64,000 nucleotides of DNA from Sebastes aleutianus (GCA_916700875.1 CAKAKS010000067.1:8707591-8771590), one strand, 5' to 3'. Positions 33,601-41,122 are shown, counted from the stretch's first letter. Translations and numbers: made by a program. The notes: generated by a model not told the origin, from the sequence alone.

Positions 33601-36495
33601 TCTTTCTGGGAAAAAAAGAAAAAGCCACTGAAGCCTTGTGATGTACTTGCTTGCTTGTATTAATCCGTATGTACACATGATACAGGCGGAATTGTTCACA
33701 CTCTTCCCTGTGTGTACCTGGAGAGTCAAATGGTCGACAGAATAAAATAGTAAAATAAAAACTAGGAAGTTTCCATGGTGACAAAAAAAGAAAACATGCC
33801 CACAAAGATGCAATCCCATGATCTGTTTTAACAATGCCAAAGTGTTTTACGGTGGATTTCTCCTTTAAGGTGGAAGCATCGACTGAGTTGATGTGAAGCT
33901 GTTCACGTTGCTGTCTTCAGCAGCCGCTCCTGTTCACTGACTTCCTGTTCACATTACTGGTGCATGATCTGTGGCGTCGTGTGATCTGATGTATTAGCAT
34001 CACAAAGGAAATTTTGTATTAACCCACAAGACGGCCATTAACCAACGACTTCTCTGTATTTCCGGTGTGTGTGTGTGTGTGTGTGTACACATCCCATCAG
34101 TTGTATTCATAAACAAATTATTTATTGATGGAGAAGCCGCCCATCCGTCTCCGTGACATTGTTTTCCCGCCAGTTCATCAGGACTGCAGTCACCGGTTTG
34201 TCTGTCTTTCCATCCATCTGACTTATTTTCTTCTTCAGTTCATCCTCTCACGCCACCGCAGCCTCATCGCCGTGTATTTTTAGCAGAACTAGATTGTTGC
34301 TTTGCGGGCTCGATGTCCCCCATCCTTCAGCCTGGAGATGAGCTATTTATGAAGCAAGCCAGTGGTGTGATGTCCCGGTGTGATCATTCACCCAATCACA
34401 CTCTGACATCATTCTGACGGGGAAAGAAACCTCACCCACAGTCACGTTTCTGTCTTCTTATCGACCTCTTTTTCTCACTTTTTCTATTTTCATCCGGGGG
34501 GACAGATGCATAAATGTCTCACCATTAATCTGTGTGCAGCAGAAATATGCATCATACACAGTCTTGAACCAGATTTATAAACCCCTGTGTTTGCATTATT
34601 CTGTATTGTACATCTCAGTCATCTGGTGTCCTCTTAACAGCAGCTTTGCACACCTGTATGACAGAAAAGTGTTGATTCAGCTGTGTGGTCATTTGTGAAG
34701 CTGTTGGTTTTGTTTCTTCAGTTTCATCCACAGCCGTTGCGTTGCACTACATGTATTTAAAGCTGTCTCTAGTCTTTTGTCCCACATGAAGGGAACAGAA
34801 CATTAGAAATACAACTACACCAGGAACTGCAGCCTCAAAAGTTACCAATAAGTATTGATTTGGTGGATTGAAGGTCAAAAGATGTTTGTCACTTGAAAAG
34901 TAAAAGTTTTTTAGGTTTTATATTGAATTCGCCATAAATAAATGTTGCAATTTAATCAGTGAAATTATGTTTTAACAATGGTTATATATATATACTAGGG
35001 CTGTCAAAGTTAACGTGATAATAACGCCTTAACGCAAATTTATTTAAACGCCACTAATTTCTTTAACATATTAATGCAACTTGCGATTTTTAGGTTGTAG
35101 CGGGCTCAGTTTTAAAGCTAGAGTGAAGATACTGGCATCATATGAAACTAGAAAACCTAAGGAATCCATTGGTATCATACTAGCTTGTCGCGAAGGAGGT
35201 TAAATAACACTTCAAACTTGCGCAACATTTTTTGCGAGGAAAAACTGTCTGTTTTCAAAGGGGTCCCTTGACCTCTGGGTTCTATGGGTATCCACGAGTC
35301 TCCCCTTTACAAACATGCCCACTTTATGATAATCACATGCAGTTTGGGGAAAGTCATAGTCAAACATTTTGCGATATGCTGAGTATTGCGATAAGATATC
35401 GCAATATATTGCAATTCATTACCTTTTTCTCAAATGCAAATTATGCAGTTTGTCAACATCTATTTTACCTAATAAGATACAGTTTTCACTCCATTCATCT
35501 CAGAGATTTCATTCACATATCTTGAGGTCCGAAAAATGGCCTTGCCAGTTTTTCCTCGCCAAAATGTAGCGCTATTTGGTGTTCTTCCCGACAATCTAAC
35601 ATGACATGGTTGGTACCAATGGATTCTTTAGGTTTTTCTAGTTTCATATGATACCAGTGTCTTCACTCTAGCTTTAAAACTGAGCCCGCGACAACCTCTG
35701 AAAGACAGAATAGCAGCCAGTTAATAGTTTATAAAATAAAAGATATCGCAAAATATCGCGAACTGTGCTGTATTGATTTTTCCCTATTTTTTACTATCTA
35801 GTCTAGTTGATCTAGAGAGTTCCTTCTTGACTTTGGAAACAGCAGTAGACAAAACAATCTCAACTCAAGGTCCGCATACTCGTTTGTTATGGTGCTTTCG
35901 GCCATATGATATAATCCTCATTAGGATCTACTGATTTTACAAGTGTACCTAATAAACTGGTGCTCCACTAATTTAAAATGATGCTTTTAGACAGACTGGT
36001 AAAACACAAACAACAATAGAAATACTATTAGGAATCTAATAATTGCCTGAGAAAATAAAAGTTCCTACTAAGTTCCCTCTTTGACATTACTCTTCTTTTT
36101 GACACATTCAGTCTTTTTGTTTAAAGTGGATGATTATTCATTTAGGTTTTTTTAAACATAATTTATACATCTTCCCCTCTCACTTTTCTTCACTTTCTTT
36201 TATTTATGTTTCTCAGTTTAAGTCACTTCCTGTTTCTTTGGCCTCGTTGCTCCCCGCCCCCCCCTTACTGACAGCTCCTTGTCGTTGGCAGGACCTGCCT
36301 CGCTCTCCGGTGGCTCCACCCCTGGACTCCTGCTTCCTGCGACCGGCCCGCCCGGCCAACCGCCGCCCCCCCTCGCGCTGGGCCGCCCGCTCCCCTTCCT
36401 CCTCCCCCAAGTGGAGCGAGGGCACGAAGAGGAGGTTCACCTTCCCGCCGCCGGGATACCGGAAGACCATCCTGGAGGGCGAGGAGCCAGCGTGA
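3522..36495 (+). CDS. mtcl2: MTCL2 (SOGA1), microtubule-crosslinking / autophagy-suppressor protein, 3' part, spliced, partial at 5' end
   Basis: Join 3522-3623, 4654-4878, 8821-8991, 13148-13315, 18996-19268, 23390-23740, 25547-25623 and 26128-27679, then either 30213-30251 (short form, 985 residues in window) or 36292-36495 (long form, 1040 residues). All junctions are GT-AG and keep one open frame. Identification rests on recalled SOGA-family blocks: RNTIVFYMKLRWIL, the KAAWEVKWAEMKC coiled coil, ADSHSTSLDLRW, ENLFLDALSLD, TPPLSPDDLKYIEEFN, SESAWARSTTTRDSPVHTT, LSAPPGYTLAENAARILNKK and the ending TVILTTPWGL. Known family role: SOGA1/MTCL2 binds and crosslinks microtubules at the Golgi, and was first described as an adiponectin-induced suppressor of autophagy. 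The N-terminal coiled-coil exons are missing. Paralogues MTCL1 and SOGA3 are less likely because of the C-terminus and the nearby acss2. No promoter is in the window. Confidence 0.9.
3624..4653 (+). other. MTCL2 intron
   Basis: GT-AG intron, AT-rich, with a LINE-like tail fragment at 3990-4105 and otherwise nothing recognised. Confidence 0.8.
3990..4105 (+). repeat. LINE-like 3' tail fragment
   Basis: TGGCACAAGAATTTCCTTCAGGATTAATAAAG is the typical 3' end of a common fish non-LTR element. It is only a tail fragment, in an MTCL2 intron. Confidence 0.4.
4654..4878 (+). CDS. mtcl2: MTCL2 exon with the FYMKLRWIL block
   Basis: This exon has 225 nt and 75 codons (window residues 35-109), phase 0-0, with donor GAG|gtgagt. 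It encodes a Gln/Glu-rich helix (DERLRLEAQRGG), then QQEVRLFRRNTIVFYMKLRWIL and an acidic tail. The acceptor is a tandem NAGNAG (cagcag at 4651-4656). Use of the second AG would start the exon at 4657 and drop one Gln without changing frame. Confidence 0.92.
5610..5908. mobile_element. Two adjoining inverted-repeat elements (hairpin plus TTACACGGC MITE)
   Basis: 5610-5633 and 5694-5717 are perfect 24-bp inverted repeats (core GCTAGCGGGTCATTGTTGTG). Directly after, 5719-5908 starts TTATTACACGGCT and ends AGCCGTGTAATAA, a second MITE with the interior GACCAATCAGAATCGAGT. No coding capacity. Confidence 0.7.
8255..8405. repeat. GGTCTTGAGACC-type degenerate repeat
   Basis: Phrases GTGGTCTTGACCGG, GAGACCGAGACAAGAACAAG and GTCTTGAGACCGGTCTTGAG ending ACTATAACACTGCT. 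Same repeat class as 43640-43800, in reverse. Confidence 0.5.
8821..8991 (+). CDS. mtcl2: MTCL2 exon, IPELGV linker segment
   Basis: This exon has 171 nt and 57 codons (window residues 110-166), phase 0-0, acceptor ctgttccag and donor CAG|gtattc. It encodes FEKLEGIPELGVIMEQ, then an acidic Ala-Glu repeat from a GCGGAG hexamer, then a Pro/Asp-rich linker. It corresponds to the poorly conserved acidic linker between the FYMKLRWIL block and the next coiled coil in SOGA proteins. Confidence 0.88.
9458..10107 (+). mobile_element. hAT-like non-autonomous element, family A copy 2
   Basis: Same ends (TAGGGCTGTCA ... TGACAGCCCTA) and strong similarity along its length to copy 1, but shorter (650 bp). 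No convincing flanking duplication, so the borders may have been altered. It lies in an MTCL2 intron. Confidence 0.82.
11277..11400 (+). mobile_element. Degenerate tRNA-derived SINE fragment
   Basis: GGCACTGTCACCTCACTGCA, then GGGTTTCCTCC...GGTTTCCTCCCACATC and AAGACGTGCATGTGAATT match the common fish SINE with the phrase ...CTCCGGCTTCCTCCCAC. The B-box part is deleted. It lies in an MTCL2 intron. Confidence 0.6.
11870..11894. repeat. (CA)n microsatellite
   Basis: About 12 uninterrupted CA units, in an MTCL2 intron. Confidence 0.95.
12083..12820 (-). mobile_element. hAT-like non-autonomous element, family A copy 3 (inverted)
   Basis: Reverse-oriented copy of 738 bp. It is flanked by a perfect 8-bp duplication, ATTTACAC (12075-12082 and 12821-12828), which settles the borders and the superfamily. 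The left end has diverged to TAATGCTGTAAA. Confidence 0.88.
13148..13315 (+). CDS. mtcl2: MTCL2 exon, coiled coil
   Basis: This exon has 168 nt and 56 codons (window residues 167-222), phase 0-0, acceptor cggtgcag and donor CAG|gtacag. It encodes an amphipathic coiled coil, ALRTLLEEFREELREEETRR, followed by LQQSYANDKAAWEVKWAEMK. Both are strongly reminiscent of the vertebrate SOGA1 segment with ALLEDF and KAAWDVEWA. Confidence 0.93.
14864..15423. mobile_element. Fold-back element
   Basis: Arms of about 130 bp (14864-14997 and 15284-15423) are imperfect inverted repeats, for example TTGAATTGCGCCATGAATCA against its complement TGATTCATGGCGCAATTCAA. The interior contains GCTAGCTAGCTAACTAACTT and no gene. 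Confidence 0.75.
16865..18140 (+). repeat. Large unclassified interspersed repeat, copy 1
   Basis: Long blocks recur in reverse orientation near 32640-33300, for example GTGGTTAACACAAGCTGAAG, TACCCCACTCGTGAATTTTG, and a block around CCATTGGCTTCTTGTGGAGG. A part also recurs near 48455-48560. ORFs at 17771-18097 are products of the repeat, not a gene. Confidence 0.65.
18996..19268 (+). CDS. mtcl2: MTCL2 exon, second coiled coil
   Basis: This exon has 273 nt and 91 codons (window residues 223-313), phase 0-0, acceptor tttgaccag and donor AGG|gtgaga. An acidic stretch (EGEPDEDPEW) leads into the conserved REEHRRLLADSHSTSLDLRW and a heptad-rich run, RERGELMERFDRERQEWDG. The reading frame stays open for about 100 nt into a purine-rich intron (see findings). 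Confidence 0.93.
20012..20542. mobile_element. TTAA-type MITE, family C copy 1
   Basis: Left end AGGAACAGTGTGTAGCG after a TTAA (20008-20011), right end CCTACACACTGTACCT. The interior includes GGTTGCAATCTGCAATC and a TAGATATAAACAGCTC-type segment shared, on one strand or the other, with the copies near 50.5, 52.3 and 56 kb. Confidence 0.75.
20735..21537. mobile_element. TTAA-flanked MITE, family B copy 1
   Basis: 803 bp with ends AGGGACAGTTTGTAA and TTACAAACAGTCCCT and TTAA at both borders (20731-20734, 21538-21541). The interior matches the nested copy at 23861-24621, including GCGACACCTGTGGCCGTTAA. ORFs inside it are incidental. Confidence 0.85.
22513..22961. mobile_element. hAT-like MITE remnant (GTCTCAGACTTTGAAAACCCCTG end)
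   Basis: The right end CAGACTTTGAAAACCCCTG and the left CAGAGTTTGTGTGAGGCGGG are typical of a common fish hAT-like repeat. Divergence is high and the borders are approximate. Confidence 0.45.
22976..23237. mobile_element. TTAA-type MITE, family D copy 1
   Basis: 262 bp with ends AGGGATAGTTTGGGTG and GGAACTATCCCT, and TTAA at the right border (23238-23241). It contains the segment GGTTGTATGAGGTATTTATC shared with the copy near 30.75 kb. Confidence 0.7.
23390..23740 (+). CDS. mtcl2: MTCL2 exon, Ser-Pro-rich region and ENLFLDALSLD block
   Basis: This exon has 351 nt and 117 codons (window residues 314-430), phase 0-0, acceptor tttgtgcag and donor GAG|gtaaca. It encodes a low-complexity Arg-Ser-Pro run (PRSPRSPRLPRSP) with several potential proline-directed phosphorylation sites, then the family block PTENLFLDALSLDPLSS. 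The run is probably disordered. Confidence 0.92.
23793..25197 (+). mobile_element. hAT-like family A copy 4, 5'-truncated and interrupted by a TTAA element
   Basis: Family A sequence resumes either side of 23861-24621: the left part ends ...CAAGTATTTAA and the right part continues TTAATACTCTTATC as in the uninterrupted copies. The right end TGACAGCCCTA is intact; the left terminus is lost. Confidence 0.85.
23861..24621. mobile_element. TTAA-flanked MITE, family B copy 2, nested in hAT copy 4
   Basis: Ends AGGGACTATTTGTAAC and GTTACTAACAGTCCCT (imperfect inverted repeats), flanked by TTAA on both sides (23857-23860 and 24622-24625). A TTAA duplication is the mark of piggyBac-type transposition. 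761 bp, no transposase. Confidence 0.85.
25547..25623 (+). CDS. mtcl2: MTCL2 short acidic exon
   Basis: This exon has 77 nt: 25 codons plus two nucleotides of a split Arg codon (AG|A). The acceptor is gtgtttcag and the donor CAG|gtaaaa. The peptide is acidic (EISEREDDPANPDDEMGG). Its phase-2 end is the only split codon among the MTCL2 junctions in this window, and it matches the following long exon exactly. Confidence 0.9.
25624..26127 (+). other. MTCL2 intron
   Basis: 504 nt, no repeat family recognised. It ends with a GT microsatellite (26101-26118) directly before the acceptor instead of a normal pyrimidine tract. Confidence 0.85.
26128..27679 (+). CDS. mtcl2: MTCL2 large exon, Ser/Pro-rich C-terminal region
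   Basis: This exon has 1552 nt (window residues 456-973). The acceptor tgtccag follows a GT microsatellite; the donor is GAG|gtaaat. In order it encodes SVCSMSDFQRLMDSSPFLPDK, TPPLSPDDLKYIEEFN (near residue 490), SDDMKEVAISVRNAI, a cluster of CQT/TQT/LQT motifs (701-725), CCSPKYGSPKLQRK, SESAWARSTTTRDSPVHTT (near 810), a SLFNIIDHTP block and LSAPPGYTLAENAARILNKK (near 916). Composition is GC-rich and Ser/Pro-rich with many SP sites, so mostly disordered. This is the region carrying the most family-specific blocks. Confidence 0.96.
28336..28985. mobile_element. Fold-back MITE, about 650 bp
   Basis: Ends TTTAAACCTGCAGTAGGCAG and CTGCCTACTGCAGCTTTAA. Arms of about 205 bp (28339-28545 and 28775-28983) pair imperfectly, including AGCATATTGTAATTCA on one side and TGAATTACAATATGCT on the other. 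Confidence 0.8.
29462..29650 (+). pseudogene. Remnant of a Myb/SANT-like (Harbinger-associated type) DNA-binding domain
   Basis: A 66-codon open stretch reads KDLDINRFLDTGKYHNADLF, then KKVVEGMQDR. This resembles the Myb/SANT-like domain carried by PIF/Harbinger-type transposons and their domesticated relatives in fish. The expected downstream part (family KWKALK motif) is not seen, there is no good start, and the frame degrades after VEGM. It lies in an MTCL2 intron on the same strand and is probably an old transposon-gene fragment. The assignment is from memory of the family and is tentative. Confidence 0.35.
30154..30180. repeat. (CTC)n tract upstream of the short terminal exon
   Basis: Nine CTC units inside a pyrimidine tract ending at the MTCL2 short-form acceptor. 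Confidence 0.95.
30213..30251 (+). CDS. mtcl2: MTCL2 alternative terminal exon, short isoform
   Basis: The acceptor gatccag is preceded by about 90 nt of almost pure pyrimidine with a CTC repeat. The exon reads NHTVILTTPWGL and a TAA stop, joining in phase 0 to ...CME of the large exon. A TVLLTAPWGL ending is known for the short vertebrate SOGA1 isoform, so this 12-residue tail is very probably real. Confidence 0.9.
   Translation, partial: NHTVILTTPWGL
30361..30394. repeat. (CTC)n microsatellite after the short-form stop
   Basis: About 11 CTC units, 110 nt downstream of the short-form TAA, preceded by CTT/CTC-rich sequence from 30272. Confidence 0.95.
30660..30665 (+). terminator. Candidate polyadenylation signal, MTCL2 short form
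   Basis: First perfect AATAAA seen after the short-form stop, about 410 nt downstream. Confidence 0.45.
30746..31136. mobile_element. TTAA-type family D copy 2, fold-back form
   Basis: Left arm GGGTGTTTTGAAGTGGGG... and right arm ...CCCCACTTCAAAACACCC form inverted arms of roughly 110-130 bp, ending AACTATCCCT at a TTAA (31137-31140). The left terminus has lost its first bases. Confidence 0.7.
32640..33300 (-). repeat. Large unclassified interspersed repeat, copy 2 (inverted)
   Basis: Reverse-complement counterpart of 16865-18140, in the intron before the long MTCL2 terminal exon. It contains the matching CAAAATTCATGAGTGGGGTA block and AGTGCTCCAGGGATGAGGTA. Confidence 0.65.
34065..34086. 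repeat. (GT)n microsatellite
   Basis: Eleven GT units in the last MTCL2 intron. Confidence 0.95.
34996..35715. mobile_element. Rearranged hAT-like family A fragments around an AT-rich repeat
   Basis: Starts TAGGGCTGTCAAAGTTAACG in reverse family orientation. It changes near 35365 into a GCGATATTGCGATA-type repeat, then resumes with family A sequence in the opposite orientation (TTCACATATCTTGAGG onward) and ends near 35700. Two opposed half-copies are visible. Confidence 0.7.
36292..36495 (+). CDS. mtcl2: MTCL2 alternative terminal exon, long isoform
   Basis: The acceptor is gtcgttggcag. There are 67 codons and a TGA stop, phase 0, read after ...CME instead of the short tail. The peptide is basic and Pro/Arg-rich, with RPANRRPPSRWA (typical of the long SOGA1 C-terminus), and ends TFPPPGYRKTILEGEEPA. 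GC content is very high compared with the surrounding intron. Confidence 0.87.
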   Translation, partial: DLPRSPVAPPLDSCFLRPARPANRRPPSRWAARSPSSSPKWSEGTKRRFTFPPPGYRKTILEGEEPA

Positions 36496-37157
36496 GGCCT
36501 TCCTCTACCTCCTCTCACCCTCCTCCACCTCAGCCTAAAAGACCCAGTACCTCAGAACCCCCCCCCCCCCAGATCTAGAGACTCCCGAGAGACGGAGCCT
36601 GACGGGGGGGTTGGGATCCACCCAGTAGCACCAGCTGACCATCGAGGAACCAGAACTTCTTCTTTTTAGAAGAACCTGGAATGTACTGTAATATCAAAAA
36701 AAAGATTTAAAGACTACATTTCCATAAGAGGTGCCTGCACACACTTGAGTTACTCATCACCCCACATGTGTCTATATGTATTTAATACATACATATATAT
36801 ATTAGTCACAGTTCTGAACCTTTTTCCAGGTGAAAACTGTATATCAGCTGTTGCATTTGTATGAAGTTTACACCATCTGTTTACACTTTTCTTTTTTTAC
36901 GTTGTCCTTCATCAATTCATGTTCAAGCTATTTTTTTTTCTTCTGTTTTTTTTGTTGCCAGCCTTTGAAGCTTTGACTTTTCTGTTTAGTTTCAAGGAGA
37001 GGAAAGTCGACACAAACAAACAAACAAACAAAAAAAAGGAACTGTTTCATCGGGTCTGAAGCAGAGACACATGATGTCATTTCTGATGCTAATGTATTTA
37101 TTTTTAGGTGGGGATGAATGTTTGGCTCTGTATACATGTAGAAGATGGGTGACGACA

Positions 37158-37163
37158 AATAAA
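37158..37163 (+). terminator. Proximal polyadenylation signal, MTCL2 long form
   Basis: This is a perfect AATAAA about 660 nt after the long-form stop codon. It could give a shorter 3' UTR. Confidence 0.5.
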
Positions 37164-37566
37164 ATGAATAACCTTATGCATATTTGGAAGGCAGTTGTAC
37201 AAATATCAGTCAAATATTTGCATGCCTTTTGAACACTAGCACTTTAGTGCATGTACATACGAGCTCTAGTCATTTGTGATCACTCGGCTCCGCTGTTGGG
37301 GGAGAAAAGAAAACACTTGTCGTGATGGGAACTCTTGAGCTGTTGTTTTTGTTGTCACATGATTTGCATTGACTAAAATAAGAAGAATTTTTAAGTGAAT
37401 TATTGTACCTACCAGGCTGTCTTTGTACAGTTGTTACTATTGGATATAAATTACTTTTTCTTTTGACAAGAAAAAGGGATTGTGGAAAAAAATATGAATG
37501 TTTTAAATGAAAAGTCTATGTCAAAAATGTCTAACGATCTATAGTCTTATGTAAATACTAAATGGT

Positions 37567-37572
37567 AATAAA
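37567..37572 (+). terminator. Distal polyadenylation signal, MTCL2 long form
   Basis: This is a perfect AATAAA followed about 35 nt later by a TCTTCTCTGTGTGTGTTTG downstream element, the usual layout of a used cleavage site. Confidence 0.65.
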
Positions 37573-37626
37573 CATGAATGTGTATTTACAAGATATCCTC
37601 TTCTCTGTGTGTGTTTGCATCATCAT

Positions 37627-38460
37627 CCAGGTCTGAGAAGTGAAGCCAATACAGAAGTGCCTTAAACTTGCATTCTTTCTAATAGCCAGCAGGGGGCGAC
37701 TCCTCTGGTTGCAAAAAGAAGTCTGATTGTATAGAAGTCTATGAGAAAATGAGCCTACTTCTCACTTGATTTATTACCTCAGTAAACATTGTAAACATGA
37801 GTTTATGGTCTCAACCGCTAGTTTCAAGTCTTCTTCAATACAGCATGATGTTCATTTAGTAAATTATGGTCCCATTTAGAGTCAAATAGATCATAAAGCA
37901 GGGGATGCCTTTAGGGTGTGGCTACCTTCTGATTGGACGGGTCCAACAAACAACAAGCCAGGAGATCGCTGTTCATGTCCCGTGCATTACGTTTCACTTT
38001 CACTTTACAATCAGCTGATCGTTCGTGTCCCGTGTTCACGTCAAGTCACATTTGCATTGTAAAAAACGTAGTTTTAAACGCAACCGTGTCGTTTTTTCCT
38101 AAACCTAAACATGTTGTTTAATTCACAACATTAAGCATGTGTTAACGGCAAGCAAAAAGTGATGCCGAGGGGTCTGACAAAGCGTCAGTAGTACTGTATG
38201 TGACGAGTTGGGATGAGAACGTGTCGGAATTACGGATGCACCTTGCTACCCAAGCTAGCGTTAGCTGCTAATGGTATTTGGCCCTCGCTCCTCTCCAACT
38301 CCACCGTCTCGCCAAATAAAGTCACTTCTGGTTCCAAAAAAAACAAGATGGTGACCCCCAAAATGCTGAACTCAAGGCTTCAAAGCGGTAGTCCACACAC
38401 CAGTGGGTGACGTCACAGTGACTACGTCTACTTCTTATTTAAAGTCTCTGGTTTACGTCT
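37627..38460 (+). repeat. Fish interspersed repeat just past the MTCL2 polyadenylation site
   Basis: Begins near GAAGTGAAGCCAATACAGAA, includes AGCAGGGGGCGACTCC, and ends with GGGTGACGTCACAGTGACTA and TACTTCTTATTTAAAGTC. The end segment recurs at about 7825-7890. Open frames within are not genes. Confidence 0.6.
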
Positions 38461-39506
38461 GCTTGTCACGTTTTAAACGTATCTCTCCATGATGACGGTT
38501 AGATGCAGCTCATCGTAGATTATACGCTCTTTCATTAGACCTGAGTTTGTGTTCTTGGCAGAGACTGATCCTGTGTGTGTGTGTTTGTGTGCGTATGTGT
38601 GTGCGTGTGTGTGTGGATTACAGTGCAGACCACAGGATTACAGTGGGTCAGGAGGGGGACACACACACACACACAGTGAATGTGAGTAAGAAGATTGTGT
38701 CGTCCCAGAAGTGAAATCCTGTTGCATCATGGTCATAACTGTGTCACCTTACTCGTGTTACTCAGCTTGTCACGCAAGATAAAGATCAGTGAAATAAATC
38801 TAGACTAGTTTATTTAAATATGCCCTTAGTTGTGTCCATATATTATGCTATTTTATGTCATATTTTTGGTTTTATGTGCTGAAATTGTTGGGTATCTGCC
38901 TATAAAACATCTGTCAATAGATGTTTTTCACTGCAGACATTTTGCTGTAGGAAATGCACAGGTGTTACTAATGACATTAACAATGGCTCTGTTTTATTCA
39001 AGAGTCCCAGTGAGGAATGACAGTGTGACGGTGAGTCAGCATTACAACGACCCTGAACCTGAAGCAGGTAAATGGAATACAGACATCTTTAATTTGATTA
39101 TTTACATATTATTTATTTACTGTACACTTTTCCTTCATGACATATCAAAATGTCTACTGTGAAAATACATATACAAACAAAGATAAATGCAATTATCAGG
39201 CATTGAAAAATGTCTCTTATTGCCAGTTTTTTTTGTCTGCAACCTTGAGGGTTAATGTTTGGTTATTTTTAAGCAAGTAAAACTACTAATATGGCAGACA
39301 GGTTGTTTTGGAAGCCGTGGGGGGGCAGGCGTACAAAAAAGTACAATCTGTAGTTTCAACAAACAGATCTAGAGCCAGCAAAATCTTTCCCTTGGGTTCT
39401 GTCAATATGGAGGGAAGTTCAACCCTGTTAGTTTGCGTATACCAAGCACATTACAAAGCTAGTTGAAAATCTGCAAAATATCCCTTTAAGGCTGGGAAAA
39501 GATCAT

Positions 39507-39669
39507 GAAAAACGTAGAAGAAGGTCCGTACACTGTAGCTCCCATAGAGTGCAATTTATTGGCACATCTTCGTAAGTGACGCTTGGGCTCGAAACGTCGC
39601 TTACGAAGGTGTGCTAATAAATTGCACTCTAAGGGAGCTACAGTGTACGGACCTTCTTCTACATTTTTC
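39507..39669. mobile_element. Near-perfect 75-bp-arm hairpin element
   Basis: Arms 39507-39581 and 39595-39669 are almost perfectly complementary (core AAGAAGGTCCGTACACTGTA) around a 13-nt loop containing TTGGGCTCGAAA. Few mismatches suggest youth or arm homogenisation. Confidence 0.8.
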
Positions 39670-41069
39670 ATTGCTGTCTTCTACTGGTCCAGCACCAGCC
39701 TATACTACGGATGTGCGCGACCACCTCATATTGTTTGGGAAAAGATCATGGACATGAGCGTGGTTAAAAGAAACAAATTTGACTGTTGGTAGCAGATCTC
39801 CCTCTCCATGACTTCCTCCATAAGAGGTTTTTACAACATTATTTGCACGACCACAAGAGGTCACATGTTCGAAAAACGTAAATATCGGTCATTTTAAGAG
39901 TTCAAAAAACGAACAGAGCTGTAATTTTTCCGGTGATAGTGAGGACAGACATGAAAACTAACTTTCAAAAAGTTCAACAGCAGCATGTCTGACTAGAAAT
40001 GTCCTAATTACTCAAGATAACCAGATAGTGTTGAGTTTTTCTGACGTATGAGCATCACTAACATAATTGTGTTAACCTGCATTGCAGTGGTCCAGATGTG
40101 TTAAAAACTGGGCAAATGACACCAAAATGATCTGCCTGGCTGGATATTAGAGGTAAGTGAAAAAATATGCTTTTTTTAAATTGGAGCTAACTGACCCTTT
40201 AATTTTAGTTTTTCCATGACCTGATCATGTTTAGACTATTTTGTTCTCCTTTACATGAGAATGTCTTTACTGCGAATGCAATCAGTATGTTAAAACAACA
40301 TGTTTTGGGCAGTTTTTGATTTGTTTTAACCGTGTCCTTTGGTTCTGCAGGGATGTATTTCACAGCCACTCATGAAGGTAAGTAAAAAGTTGGTACAATC
40401 GAGAACCCAGACCAGATTTTAGTTTAAATAAACTTATAGGAAGTGATTAGAAAATAGGGTCCAGGTAAAAAAATGTTCATAAGTGTGTTATAGACAAAAA
40501 AGGCCCATGTCAACACTGTGCAAAAGACGGATATCTCAATACCTGGACAAATAAAACCCCAAACTGTCTACATGGCTAGATACCACTAGAGGTAAATGAA
40601 AGTATTTTAGGTGAACTAACCCTTTAATAAAAAGAAAAGAATATGTTTAAGGTGCAGCAACCTCTTTAGTGTGATGTTGCTGCCAGCTAATAGAGACAAA
40701 TATCACAGTCTTGCTTTATTCTGCTCATTTTCAGCTTTTCACGTCTTGAGCAGAAAATACTGCACAAGAATTAAATCTGTAAATTTAAAACTGTTGGCTT
40801 TTACGGCTTTTATTGGCTCTGAGGGAGAGGAAGCTGATTGTGGGAGAGCGGTAAAGAGGGAGCGATAAAGACGCAGAGAGCTGAAGGCCTCCGTATACCT
40901 TTCACAGAGTTATAACGATGAATAATTAATGCGGCCCAGCTGCACTCTGGGAGCGGCTGATGGCACCGAGCAGGTCAGCGGAGGGAAGAAGATGAAGATG
41001 CTCTGCTTTTACTTCCATCCGCCCCGAGAGAAACCCACCACTGCTGAATTATTTAGCCCTGAAGTCCCT

Positions 41070-41070
<1 letters not shown>

Positions 41071-41118
<48 letters not shown>
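41071..41118. repeat. (CA)n microsatellite, longest in window
   Basis: 24 uninterrupted CA units, intergenic. Likely polymorphic. Confidence 0.97.

Positions 41119-41122
<4 letters not shown>

Larger units (their letters stand above)
30691..36291 (+). other. Sequence between the two alternative MTCL2 terminal exons
   Basis: Acts as intron for the long isoform. Holds the fold-back D element (30746-31136), the large repeat copy (32640-33300), a GT microsatellite and the rearranged hAT-like fragments (34996-35715). 33850-34700 is non-repetitive with no gene seen. Confidence 0.75.
36496..37590 (+). other. mtcl2: MTCL2 long-isoform 3' UTR
   Basis: About 1.1 kb of AT-rich, non-repetitive sequence follows the TGA stop, with a C9 run, an AAAC repeat near 37018 and T-rich tracts. 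Two canonical AATAAA hexamers occur at 37158-37163 and 37567-37572. The second lies just before the sequence character changes, so cleavage near 37585-37595 is likely. The end is inferred. Confidence 0.7.
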
